From Inia geoffrensis (Eukaryota > Chordata > Mammalia > Artiodactyla > Iniidae): DNA of 64,000 nt. Where the stretch lies: NCBI GenBank assembly GCA_036417435.1, contig CM070903.1, forward strand, positions 4,704,501-4,768,500, written 5' to 3'. Position 1 is the first letter of the stretch. Each line of letters opens with the position of its first letter. A model generated the notes under the pieces. The model made no database searches and was not told the origin of the DNA. It worked only from the letters and a program-made list of their open reading frames with translations. Below, piece by piece: positions 11,361 through 20,980 of the stretch. Made by a program: the position numbers and the translations under genes.

Positions 11361-12480
11361 AGGACAGAAAGTAGATACAGTAAAATAGAATGAAGTAAAG
11401 TATAATAAAGTTATTGAATTAAAACATAATTATTTAGGGGAAAGAAGAAAAAAAAAAAAAAAAAAAGGACGTATATAACCTTTGGACATATGTTGAAAGC
11501 CACGCTATACAGACAAAATCCTCCACTGAAGCTTATACACACACCCTCACGAAAAGAGGTAAAGGGGAAAAAATCATAAATCTTGCTTTCAAAGACCACC
11601 TCCTCCACTTGGGATGATTCGTTGTATAAAGGGGGGAAGGAAAGAAAGAAAGAGGGAAGGTAAAGTATAATAGAATTATTAAAATTATTAAGAAAGAAAA
11701 TTTTTTTTCATATAGAAAAAAAAGGAAAAAATAAGAAAGGAAAAAAAAAAAAAAAAGGACGGATATAACCTTAGGACAAATGTTGAAAGCCAAGCTATAC
11801 AGACAAAATCCTACACTGAAGCTTACACACCCAGCCTCGCGAAAAGAGGTAAAGGGGAAAAAATCATAAATCTTGCTTTCAAAGACCACCTCCTCCACTT
11901 GGGATGATTCGTTGTATAAAGGGGGGAAGGAAAGAAAGAAAGAGGGAAGGTAAAGTATAATAGAATTATTAAAATTAATCATTAAGAAAAAAATGTTTTT
12001 CTTATAGAAAAAAAAGGAGGAAAAAAAAAAAGAAAAAAAAAAAAAAAGGACGGATATAACCTTAGGACAAATGTTGAAAGCCACGCTATACAGACAAAAT
12101 CCTACACTGAAGCTTACACATACACCCTCACGAGAAGAGGTAAAGGGGAAAAAAATCATAAATCTTGCTTTCAAAGACCACCTCCTCCACTTGGGATGAT
12201 TCGTTGTATAAAGGGGGGAAGGAAAGAAAGAAAGAGGGAAGGTAAAATATAATAGAGTTATTAAAATTAATTATTAAGGAAAAAAAATTTTTCTTATAGA
12301 GAAAAAAAAAAAAAAAAACAATGGACGGATAGAACCCTAGGACAAATGGTGCAAGCAAAGCTATACAGATAAGATCTCAAAGAGAAGCGTACACATACAC
12401 TTTCACAAAAAGAGGAAAAAGGGGAAAAAATCATAGATCTTGGATACGAAGTCTACCACCTCAATTTGGGATGAGTCACT
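11340..12480 (-). repeat. Tandem array of about 290-bp units in the L1 5'UTR
   Basis: The anchor ggacg(g/t)ata occurs at 11467, 11757, 12048 and 12323, giving spacings of 290, 291 and 275 bases. Each unit runs from this anchor through a gctatacag block, a gaggtaaaggggaaa block, a cctcctccacttgggatga block and a short GGAA tract into an A-rich end. Units 1-3 differ at only a handful of sites. The fourth, nearest the 5' end of the L1, is more diverged and joins unique 5'UTR midway. A partial half-unit with an enlarged purine tract (11217-11466) lies on the ORF1 side. Confidence 0.9.
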
Positions 12481-12976
12481 GTCTATTCATGTATTCCACA
12501 GAAGCAGGGTACATCAAGCTGATTGTGGAGCTTTAATCTGCGGCTTCTGGGGCTGCTGGGAGAGATTTCCCTTTCACTTCTTTGTTCTCACAGTTCCCAG
12601 GGGCTCAGCTTTGGATTTGGCCCTGCCTCTGCGTGTAGGTCGCTGGAGGGCGTCTGTTTTTCACTCAGACAGGACAGGGTTAAAGGAGCCTCTGACTCGG
12701 GGGTTTTGGCGCACTCAGGCCGAGGGGAGAGAGGGGCACGGCGTGCGGGTCGGGCCTGCGGCGGCAGAGGCCGGCGTGATGCTGCACCAGCCTGAGGCCC
12801 GCCGTGTGTTCTCCCTGGACAGATGTCACTGGATCCCGGGAACCTGGCAGTGGCGGGCTGCGCAGGCTCCCCGGAAGAGGGGTGTGGATAATGACCTGTG
12901 CTCGTACACAGGCCCCTTGGTGGCGGCAGCAGCAGCCTTAGCGTTTCCCGCCCATCTCTGGGGTCCGTGCTTTTAG
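12440..12976 (+). other. Antisense open frame in the L1 5'UTR (178 codons), coding status unknown
   Basis: On the strand opposite the L1 an ATG-to-stop frame of 178 codons crosses from the last 290-bp unit into the CpG-rich promoter block. Human L1 has an antisense promoter and a short antisense frame (ORF0) in its 5'UTR, so an analogous product is possible. The composition is GC-driven and I see no domain. A further frame of 76 codons lies at 13148-13378. It is listed for position only. Confidence 0.25.
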
Positions 12977-13560
12977 CCGCGGCTCGCGCCTGTCTCTGGG
13001 ATCCGCGTTTTTAGCCGCGGCTCACGCCTGTCTCTGAGGTCCGTGCTTTTAGCCGCGGCTCGCGCCCGTTTCTGGGGTCTGCGCTTTCAGCCGCGGCTCG
13101 CGCTGGTCTCTGGAGTTCGTTAAAGCAGCGCTCTTAAACCCCTCTCCTTGCGCACCAGGAAACAAAGCGGGAAGGAAAAGTCTCTTGCCTCTTTGGCAGG
13201 TGCAGACTTTTCCCCGGACTCCCTCCCGGCTAGCCGTGGTGCACTACCCCCTTCAGGCTATGTTCAAGCCGCCAACCCCAGTCCTCTCCCTGCGCTCCGT
13301 CTGAAACCGAAACCCGAGCCTCCGCTCCCAGCCCCGCCCGCCCCGGTGGGTGAGCCGACAAGCCTCTCGGGCTGGTGAGTGCCGGTCGGCACCGATCCTC
13401 TATGCGGGAATCTCTCCGCTTTCCCCTCCGCACCCCTGTTGCTGTGCTCTCCTCTGCGGCTCCGAAGCTCCCTCCTCCGCCTCCCGCAGTCTCTGCCCGT
13501 GAAGGGGCTTCCTAGTGTGTGGAGACTTTTCCTCCTTCACAGCCCCCTCCCACTGGTGCA
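12540..13560 (-). promoter_or_regulatory. CpG-rich block of the L1 promoter
   Basis: This is the only long CpG-dense segment in the window, with many CG dinucleotides against a generally CpG-poor background. It corresponds in place to the CpG-rich promoter part of L1 5'UTRs, whose methylation silences the element. That the CpGs are largely preserved rather than decayed to TG/CA fits recent insertion. Confidence 0.75.
12958..13116 (-). repeat. Four 38-bp tandem repeats, each with a palindrome
   Basis: The perfect 10-base palindrome AGCCGCGGCT starts at 12975, 13013 (here followed by CA), 13051 and 13089, always 38 bases apart. Around it each unit carries a gtctctggggtccgtgcttt-like block with a few changes. 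The repeats lie in the CpG-rich L1 promoter block. Confidence 0.92.
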
Positions 13561-13759
13561 GGTGCCGTCCCTATTCTTTTGTCCCTGTTTTTTCTTTTTT
13601 TCTTTTGCCCTACCCAGGTACGTGGGGGAGTTTCTTGCCTTTTAGGAGGTCTGAGGTCTTTTGCCAGCCTTCAGTAGGTGTTCTGTAAGAGTTGTTCCAC
13701 GTGTAGATGTATTTCTGGTGTATCTGTGGGGAGGAAGGTGATCTCCGCGTCTTACTCTT

Positions 13760-13770
13760 CCGCCATCTTC
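13760..13770 (-). promoter_or_regulatory. YY1-like box at the L1 5' end
   Basis: On the minus strand, about 10-20 bases inside the L1 5' end, the sequence reads GAAGATGGCGG, matching the YY1 core (AAnATGGCG). A YY1 site at this place directs correct transcription start in human L1. The site here is assigned by motif and position only. Confidence 0.7.
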
Positions 13771-13780
13771 TCCTGTTCCT

Positions 13781-13792
13781 TATCTGACTTTT
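13781..13792 (+). repeat. Target-site duplication of the full-length L1, 5' copy
   Basis: Exact copy of tatctgactttt found at 5473-5484. The following bases (aatctt) complete the TT/AAAA nick site on the other strand. Confidence 0.9.
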
Positions 13793-14178
13793 AATCTTAG
13801 ACATTCTGCTGGATTTGTAATGGTATCTCATTGTGGCTTTAATTTGAATTTCCCTAGTGACTAATGATGTTGAACATCTTTCAAAGTGTTTGTTGAACAT
13901 TCATATATCTACTTTTGTAATATATTTGCTCAACCCCTATGCTCATGTTTTAATTGGGTTGTTTGTCTTACTTTTGGTTTGTCAGAGTTCTTTATATATT
14001 CTGGACACAAATTCTTTGTCAGATACATGTGTTATGAATATTTACTCCCATACTATGATGTACCTTTCCATTTTATGAATAATTGCTTTATAAGAACAGA
14101 AGTTTTAAATTTTGATTAAGTTCAATTTATAATTTTTCTCTTTTGTTTGTGCTTTTTCTGCTTGGCTAAAAAATCATT
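13793..14178 (-). mobile_element. Old L1 (L1M-type), minus, second segment
   Basis: This continues the antisense ORF2 sequence interrupted at 5260: the ttctgctggatttgtaatgg block, then ggtatctcattgtgg, then ttgggttgtttgtctt and gagttctttatatattctgg. The wording is that of old mammalian L1 ORF2 3' regions read backwards. It is broken again at 14178 by a short L1 3' end. Confidence 0.8.
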
Positions 14179-14460
14179 GGAAATAGAGTCACAGATGTAG
14201 AAAACCCTATGGTTACCAGGGGAAAGGAGGGGAGGGATAAATTGGGAGATTGGAGTTGACAAATACACACTATAAAACAGACAACTAATAAGGACCTACT
14301 GTATAGCACAGGGAACTCTACTCGTTACTCTGTAATGATCTATATAGGAAAGAATCTAAGAAAGAGTGGATATATGTATATGTATAACTAATTCACTTTG
14401 CTATACAGCAGAAACTAACGCAACATTGTCAATCAACTCCAATAAAAATTTTAAAAAAAT
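14179..14460 (+). mobile_element. 5'-truncated L1 3' end (cetartiodactyl type), plus
   Basis: The fragment starts gaaatagagtcacagatgtag, passes the ggacctactgtatagcacag block and ends ccaataaaaattttaaa. The flanks aaaaaatcattg (14168-14179) and aaaaaatcattg (14454-14465) are its target-site duplication. Only 3'UTR is present. Confidence 0.85.
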
Positions 14461-16403
14461 CATTGCCTATCCCAAGGACACAGATATTTTCTCCTATATA
14501 TTCTTCAATAAGATTTAAAATTTTAGTTTATAGATCAATTTCAAATAAATTCTTGGAATGTTTTAGATAAGGGTAAAAATTCCTTTTTTATCCCCAGTAT
14601 GGATATCCAGTTGTTCTAAAGCCAGTTTTTGTAAGGCTCTTCTTTTCTTCAATGAATTGCCTTGGTGCCTTTTGAAAAGTCACTTGATCATATATTCTTG
14701 GGTTTATTTCTTAACTCTTCTCTATTCACACAGATTTCTATTGTTATGTCAATACCACACTGTCTTTTGATATTTTAGCTTTACCCAAAGTCTTAAAATC
14801 AGCTTAGAACTTTTGAAATCACTTTGTCAATGTCTACAAAATAGCCTGCTGCAATTTTGACTTGGATTGCGTTAGATCTATAGAGTTATTTGGGGAGAAT
14901 TGATATCCTAATAAAATTGTCTTCTAGTTCACAGACATAACTACATTTATTTAGGCTTTCTTTAATTTCCCTCATCAATGTTTTGTAACTTTAATTGTAT
15001 AGAACTTGCATGTAATTATTAAATTATCCCTAATTATTATATGCTTTTGGATGCTATTGAAAACAGTGTTGTGGCTTTAACTTTTCCCCCTAATTCTTCA
15101 TTGTTAGTACAAAATCAAATTGATTTTTCAATATTGATGTTGTATTCTACTCTCTGAGTAAACTTATTCGTTAGTTCTAACAGTATTTTTGTAATTCTTT
15201 ATGCTTTTATATGTATAAGATTATGTCAACCTGCAAATAAGACATTTTTACTTCCTCTCTCTATTTCTAAATCTCCCTCCCTCCCTCCCTTCCTTCCTTC
15301 CTCCTTCCTTCCTTCCTTCCTTCCTTCCTTCCTTATTGCTCTGGCTGGGTCTTCCAGTTCAAAATTAAGTGAAAATAATGAGAGTGAACTTCCTTTGGGT
15401 TTACTTTGCTCTTCTTGTAGTTTCTTAGGGAGGAAATTTACCTCATTGATTTTTGGCTTTTCTTTTCTCTAATATAAGTATTTAAAGCTATATATTTCTA
15501 AGTACGTCTTTAGCTGAATCCCACAAATTTTGATTCCATTAAAATATTTTTCACTTAATTCAGTATATTTTTTCTAATTTTCCTTGTGAGTCTTCTGTGA
15601 TGCATGGGTTATTTAGGAGTATAATTTTAATTTCCAAAGCTTTTGAGTTTTTCTAGATATATTTCTTTTGTTGTACTTTAATTCTGTTGTGATCAGAGAA
15701 TATACTTTGCATGATTTTAATTCTTATAAATTTCTTGAGGTTTTTTATGACCCAGCATATGCTCTATCTTGCTAAATGTTCTGTGTGAAAAGAATATGTT
15801 TTCTGCTGTTGTTTGGTGGAGTGTGCCATTATTGTCAATTATACAAGATGGGTGATTGTGTTTTTCAAGTTTATGTCCTTACCGCTTATCTGTCTACTTG
15901 TTCTATTACTGAGAGAAAGGTGTTGAAATGTCCAACTGTATTTGCGGATTTGTCTACTTTCTTACTGTTCTGTAAGTTTTTAATTCATATATTTAGAAGC
16001 CCTATTATTGGGCAAATACACATTTACAATTATTTCTTAACAATTTGATCCTATTATATTACTACAAAATGTCCCTTTTTGTCCCTAGTTTCTTCTGAAA
16101 TCTGCCTTGAGTGATATTAATATTTTGACTTTCATTTTCTTAGTGTTAGCATGATCCTTTTTTTCCTATCCTTTTAATTTTAACCTATCTGTGTCTTTAT
16201 GTTTAAAGTGGGTTTCTTGTAGAGAGCATACGTGGCATCTCCCTTTTTTTTTTTTTTTTTTTCAGTCTAGCCTGTCAACATATGTCTTTTAATTGGCTGG
16301 GGAACTTTGCAGTTAATTAGATCTCTACTTACATTTAAGGTAATATCTTATATAGTTTGACTGAAATCTACCATATTATTATTTGCTTTCTATTGATTTC
16401 ATC
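14461..16403 (-). mobile_element. Old L1 (L1M-type), minus, third segment
   Basis: Antisense ORF2 continues: reverse-transcriptase region wording near 14750-15200, then the blocks corresponding to the linker and endonuclease (gctgaatcccacaaattttg at about 15515, ctgttgtgatcagagaatat at about 15685). Reading frames are fully decayed. An internal CCTT microsatellite lies at 15276-15334, and a T run at about 16242-16262. Confidence 0.8.
15276..15334 (+). repeat. (CCTT)n microsatellite
   Basis: About 58 bases of ccct and ccttcctt steps lie within the old antisense L1. Confidence 0.9.
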
Positions 16404-16416
16404 TGTTGTTTATTTA

Positions 16417-16572
16417 TTTATTTATTTATTTTGCGGTATGCGGGCCTCTCACTGTTGCGGCCTCTCCCGTTGTGGAGCACAGGCTCCGGATGCGCAGGCT
16501 CAGCGGCCATGGCTCACGGGCCTAGACGCTCCGTGGCATGTGGGATCTTCCCACAAGCCACCAGTGAAGCCC
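16417..16572 (-). mobile_element. CHR-type SINE with internal deletion, minus
   Basis: Reverse complement of the roughly 210-bp cetacean CHR SINE, from gcggtatgcgggcctctc to agtgaagccc, but the part carrying the tRNA B-box side (normally ggggcacgaacc ... ccactgcgcc) is missing, about 60 bases. The duplication tgttgtttatttatt lies at 16404-16418 and 16573-16587. Confidence 0.85.
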
Positions 16573-16587
16573 TGTTGTTTATTTATT

Positions 16588-17140
16588 ATTACATTTTTTT
16601 CTTCATTTGAATTGTGTGTTTTAGAATTTAATTTATTTACATTATTAGTTATATCTCTTGAAATTTTTTTCTCTTGGTTGCTCTAGAGCTTAGATTACTT
16701 ATCTTCAGCTTATTCCAGTATACTTTTAAATAATCTTATACCATAATTTAAGAAATTCACAGTAGTATATTTCTTTTTCTCTCATCATTTGTACTATTGT
16801 TTATTATTTCTAAATAATCACTTATTTCTAAATGTTATAAACTCCATAATACATTACTATTATTTTTTCTTTGAACAGTTATCTTTTATATAAATTAAAA
16901 CATAACACAAATTTATTATATATTTACTCACAAATTTATCATCTCTGGTGTTATTCATTCCTTCTTGTAGAGATTTTGATCTGGAATCATTTTCATTCTG
17001 CCTAAAGAACTTCCTTTAACATGTCTCATTTTGTGTGTTAAGTTCTCCCAGATTTTGCTCATCTGAAACATCTTTATTTCATCTTAGTATTGAAAGATAT
17101 TTTTCCAGAGTATAACATTATAAGATGAAACTTAAAAAAA
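16588..17140 (-). mobile_element. Old L1/HAL1-like sequence, minus, fourth segment
   Basis: AT-rich antisense sequence. The part near 17000-17130 (aagaacttcctttaacatg ... catctgaaacatctttattt) has the wording of L1 ORF1 or HAL1 read backwards. Assignment to the same insertion as the preceding segments is by order and orientation. Confidence 0.55.
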
Positions 17141-17148
17141 ATCACTTT

Positions 17149-17447
17149 GGGGCTTCCCTGGTGGCACAGTGGTTAAGAATCCACCAGCCAATGCAAGGGA
17201 CACGGGTTCGTGCCCTGTCTGGAAGATCCCACATGCTGCGGAGCAACTAAGCCCATGCGCCACAACTACTGAGCCCACGTGCCTAGAGCCCGTGCTCCAC
17301 AACAAGAGAAGCCACTGCAATGAGAAGCCTGCATACTGCAACAAAGAGTAGCTCTGGCTCTCTGCAACTAAAGAAAGCCTGTGCCCAGCAACGAAGACCC
17401 AACGTAGCCAAAAATAAATAAATAAATTTATTAAAAAAAAAAAAAAA
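17149..17447 (+). mobile_element. CHR-2-type SINE (long form), plus
   Basis: tRNA-like head (ggcttccctggtggcacag ... cgggttcgtgccctg) followed by the longer body with repeated cacaactactgag and gcaacaaagag steps, ending ccaaaaataaataaa and an A tail. The flank aaatcactt is present on both sides as the target-site duplication. Confidence 0.9.
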
Positions 17448-17453
17448 TCACTT

Positions 17454-18700
17454 CAAAAGTGTTAATCGATTCTTCTGGCTTACACAGTCTCTGACAAGAC
17501 AAATGACAATTCTTACATTTGTTCCTCAATACATACTCTGTCTTTTTTGTCTGGACGCTTTTAGGATTTTCTCATTGTCACTGGTTTTCAACAATTTGTT
17601 TATGACATAATTTGATGTAATTTTTTTCATGCTTATCCTAATTTGGGTTTTCTTTCAGCTTCCTAGATATTTGAGTTTTTTGTTTTTTCAAATTTTGAAA
17701 AAAAATATAGCCATTATTTCTTCAATGTTTTTCTGTCTCTCTTATTACATTATTATATTCTGGTCTCTTATTCTTCTAGGACTCCAGTTATCACTGTGTT
17801 AGACTGCTTGATATTGTTTCCCAGCTTACTGAGGCTTTATTCATTTGTTTTCAATATTTTTTCCTCTGTAGTTTATTTTGCATAGGCTGTATCGCTACGC
17901 CTTCACGTTAAGTGACCATATCTTCTACCTTATCTAACCTCCTATTACTTCCATCTCTTCAGTAACATTTTAATTTCAGATACTGTATTTTTAAAATCTC
18001 TAAAAGCTCCACTTGGTCTTTTATTTACATCTTCTGTTCCAATCATAATATTCATGTTTTCCTTTAAATCCTTGAACATATTTATAACATTTGTAGTAAC
18101 TCTTTAACGTCTTTTTCTGCTCATTATGCTATTTTGGATCTGTTTCTATTGATCAGTTTTTACCTTGGTTCTTGGTTGCACTTTTCAGTTTGTCCATACA
18201 TCTAGTAATTTTTAAATTGTATGTTATGCTATTGAGTGCTTTTTTTTTTTCTTTAAATAATATTGAACTTTGTGGTAGTAAGCAGCTAAGTCACCTGTAC
18301 ATCTGTTTGATCTTTTCAAGTTCTTTAAAACAATTATGGCATGGGTCTAAAAGAGCCTAGTTTTCAAGGCTGGTTTATCCCCTCTACTAAGATGCAGCCC
18401 TTGTGGTGACTCTGTAAGGAAAGCGGTATGTACTCAATGAACACTTGCTGCCTGGTGGGCACCAGGATAAGGCCCAGTCATAGGTGAGCTCTGGGAAGTT
18501 TTTAGCCTATGGTTACCAAAAATAATTTTTCTTTCCTTAATGACTGTTCTTTGCCCGGCCTTGTGGATTTTCACCCTAAATATATGCAGATTCATATTGA
18601 AGGGACTCCTGATGAGACTCTTGGAGCTCTTTCTCTGTGTAGCTTCCTTCTCCCTGGTACCCTGGTCCACAAGTTCTAGCTGCCACATTCTTCCTGAGCT
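17454..18700 (-). mobile_element. HAL1/L1M ORF1-region sequence, minus, fifth segment
   Basis: The plus strand reads ttttaggattttctcattgtcactgg, tttcagcttcctagat, actccagttatcactgtgttagactg and ccacttggtcttttattta, the standard antisense wording of old L1 or HAL1 5' parts. The far edge near 18700 is not sharp. Confidence 0.55.
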
Positions 18701-19690
18701 ATAATCTTTTCTCTCCACTCAGCAGATTACTGGGATCTTCTTTTAGATTTCCCTTCTCTGTCTCGTGGTCTGAAAATTGCTTTCGGGCCAGAGAGCCTGT
18801 ATAGCCATAGTGCTTACCTCATTCCTGTCCCTTTAATTAAGAATCACAGTTCTGGTATCATTGCTTTTCTTGGGCCAGCTTGGAAAAATCTTTTAGCCCT
18901 GGTAGAAACAGTATGTAGCTGTCTAGGAGGCTGCAGTAGATGCTTTGTTGTGTAGACACAGAATAAACCCGGGAATAGAATATGAATTCCACTTATGGGG
19001 AAAAATAAAACTCTTAGCTTTTTGTCTCAACAATTTGCTAGAGGCCAAATATGTTAGATATTATCTTTATCTCCACAAGGTTTACAAAGGCTAGTTGGTC
19101 AGACTTGGTAATTATTGTCAAGTTGATCTTCAAACTAAAAATCGTGACCTAGGGTCTAGGGTTCCGTTCCCAACTTCATTGTTGCTCACCAGTTGATTAA
19201 ATACATATAGTCTCATGCTTAAATATAAATTCAAAGGATATATTCTCCTTGTGAACCAATGAAATCTAACTTGGAGTTTAGATAATACTGCATTTAGTGT
19301 AAGACTCTGTTGAAAATATATGTTAACTATCACCTGAGTCTTATCACCAAGATGAATTCAGAATTATAAATACATGGCCATATCCTCTGGATAGGTCAAG
19401 GAAGTTCCTCTAGTTATTGGGTTACAGTGATTACTCTGATAAACAGTTGTAAAAAAAGAAATTCTCTGATTTCTGTGTGTAGAACAGTCGTACTCCTTAC
19501 TGAAAATACTTGTACTAATTTTGATCCAATCACAGGAATAAAGTAAAAAGAGAAAAAAAGAGAGAAAGAAAGAATCACAGCTCTGTACAGTTTACTGTCA
19601 ATGTCTGAAAATATTTATTTTATATGTTTTGTCTAGTTTTTCTAGTTTTTTAAAAGGCAAGAATGCACATATTATATCGGTTACTTTTCC
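18701..19690. other. No recognised feature
   Basis: AT-rich DNA with short chance frames only. A small aaagagagaaagaaagaa run at about 19548-19572 is the only low-complexity piece. No repeat family was recognised. Confidence 0.4.
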
Positions 19691-19835
19691 ATGGGCAAAA
19701 GAAGAAATTTTGTATTTTTAAGTTTAATTCTTATAACCCTGAGAGGTTAGTATTACTACTAATCCCATTTTATATTTAGGAAAACTTGGGCATGGAAGAT
19801 TTAAAAATTGATTATATCACTTAGCTTACAATTAT
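19691..19835 (+). repeat. MIR SINE, 3' part
   Basis: The run ttcttataaccctgagaggt, then tactaatcccattttatatt and aggaaaacttgggcatgg, matches the MIR consensus order (tcctcacaacaaccctatgag ... cccattttacagatgag ... aaactgaggc). The copy is diverged. Confidence 0.65.
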
Positions 19836-20980
19836 TTGACTTTCTACCAGTGATTCTTTCATTCGTTCAACAAATACTGAACATTTACTTTGTTCCAAGC
19901 AGTAACGCATATGTGGTCTTTGTGCTTATCAATGTGCAATTTCATGGTAATGCCCAACACAGTGCTTGGTGTACTGTAAAAGATAAGTACAGATTTGTTA
20001 AATTGATATCAATATATACAATTGATGTCATAAAGGCCTTCACTTATGTGTGGGTGGAGGGCCTCCACCTCTCTTCCCTGCTCAGTGTACTTCTATAGTG
20101 TTCCTGGCTCATTGTTATGCAGCTTTGGCTTGGTTGCTTCCCACGACAGGGAGCTTGTTATCACACAAAGCACTACATCCCATTTTGGATCTCTAGTTAG
20201 CAAAGTCCCCAGCCAGGAAATTAAGTGGGTACTAGGCTGATAAAGAAGTAAAGAGATTTTCTGCTGAGGAGAAAGGGCATCGAGTAGGAACTTGGGAGCC
20301 ATGGAGATAGACTTCATTTATCATTTTTCCCAGTGCTCAAAGGTTGTTTATCTTCAAGTCTTCTATGTCCCTCCCTCTGTGTCCTTACTCAGCAGCTAGA
20401 TGAGAGCTTGTCAGAAATGCTGTACAAAAAATTCTCGTATGCTGTGTGAGTAGTTAGCTGGGGTTGGGCTGGGTGACCTCTAAGATTCTTCTGACCTCTG
20501 GGAGTCTTCAACTGGAGTTTTCTTTTTCCAATTCTCTTCAGAATCTTTATGTACAGCCAGACCTTAAAAGGTATAAAAGCCTAATCCCTGCAAATACAGT
20601 ATCCTGCACATCTACTTTTTTGCTAGAATTTATGAAGGGTTTATTTAAAGTCTCTGCAATATATGATCCAATTTCATCTGGCCTGTTTCCATATTTTTTT
20701 TCTCATATTTCTGAATCTTTGCTTCCACCTCTAAATTCTATCGTATGCAGTTGACCTGGAATCTCAGAGGCAACAAGACTATTCTCAGTAGCAGAGTCCT
20801 TAGAAATCCATGTCTCCTTGTCTCCATTTGGGCCTTGGACATATAGCCAGGAAATACAGGCCTACTGGTATATGTGCTGTGTTTGTAAACTGAGAAGTTT
20901 CTTACGAAAGTTTTATTTATTTTAATAAAACACTTCACTTTACTTTGGAGAACACACAAAAAATCTAAGTGGAAATAAGG
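19836..20980. other. No recognised gene; possible weak L2/MIR remnant at the start
   Basis: Bases 19850-19985 contain ttcattcgttcaacaaatac and cacagtgcttggtgtactg, reminiscent of L2/MIR ends. The remainder is single-copy-looking DNA with only short frames. Confidence 0.35.

Larger units (their letters stand above)
5485..13780 (-). mobile_element. Full-length LINE-1 (L1), both ORFs open
   Basis: This is an autonomous non-LTR retrotransposon of about 8.3 kb, with its 5' end at 13780 and its poly(A) tail at 5485-5507. Order in sense: 5'UTR of about 3.1 kb, ORF1 (10651-9746), a 58-base gap, ORF2 (9687-5869), 3'UTR of about 0.36 kb with AATAAA at 5519-5514, and the A tail. It is flanked by a perfect 12-13 bp duplication. 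In sense the insertion site is TT/AAAAGTCAGATA, the consensus L1 endonuclease target, so it arrived by ordinary target-primed reverse transcription. Both frames are uninterrupted and the tail is nearly pure A, which implies recent insertion. The extra length compared with about 6 kb for human L1 lies in the 5'UTR. Whether it still moves cannot be told from sequence alone. Confidence 0.95.
10652..13780 (-). promoter_or_regulatory. L1 5'UTR and internal promoter, about 3.1 kb
   Basis: This is the untranslated leader of the full-length L1, expected to hold its internal RNA polymerase II promoter. In sense, from the 5' end: a YY1-like start box; a CpG-rich block at about 13560-12540 with four 38-bp repeats; about four tandem units of about 290 bp (12480-11340); a GGAA-rich tract on the plus strand (11217-11360); a GT-rich plus-strand segment; and an A run just before ORF1. 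The human L1 5'UTR is about 0.9 kb, so this one is more than three times longer. Confidence 0.85.

Noticed and set aside
11411..12358. Minus-strand Phe/Leu-rich frames up to 213 codons in the 290-bp array
   Set aside because: The protein repeats itself because the DNA units repeat, and the Phe runs come from the poly(T) parts. There is no start context or domain, and it lies in the L1 leader.
11411..12480. Idea of a CRISPR array or satellite from the regular 290-bp units
   Set aside because: Units are adjacent without unique spacers, too long for CRISPR, limited to four, and confined to the L1 leader.
12523..13645. Idea of a host gene promoter and first exon in the CpG-rich block
   Set aside because: The block lies wholly inside the L1, between its 5' end and the 290-bp units, and is the L1 internal promoter.
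17149..17447. tRNA gene call from the A- and B-box-like words in SINE heads
   Set aside because: The words belong to tRNA-derived SINEs with A tails and target-site duplications. No cloverleaf with an intact acceptor stem is present.
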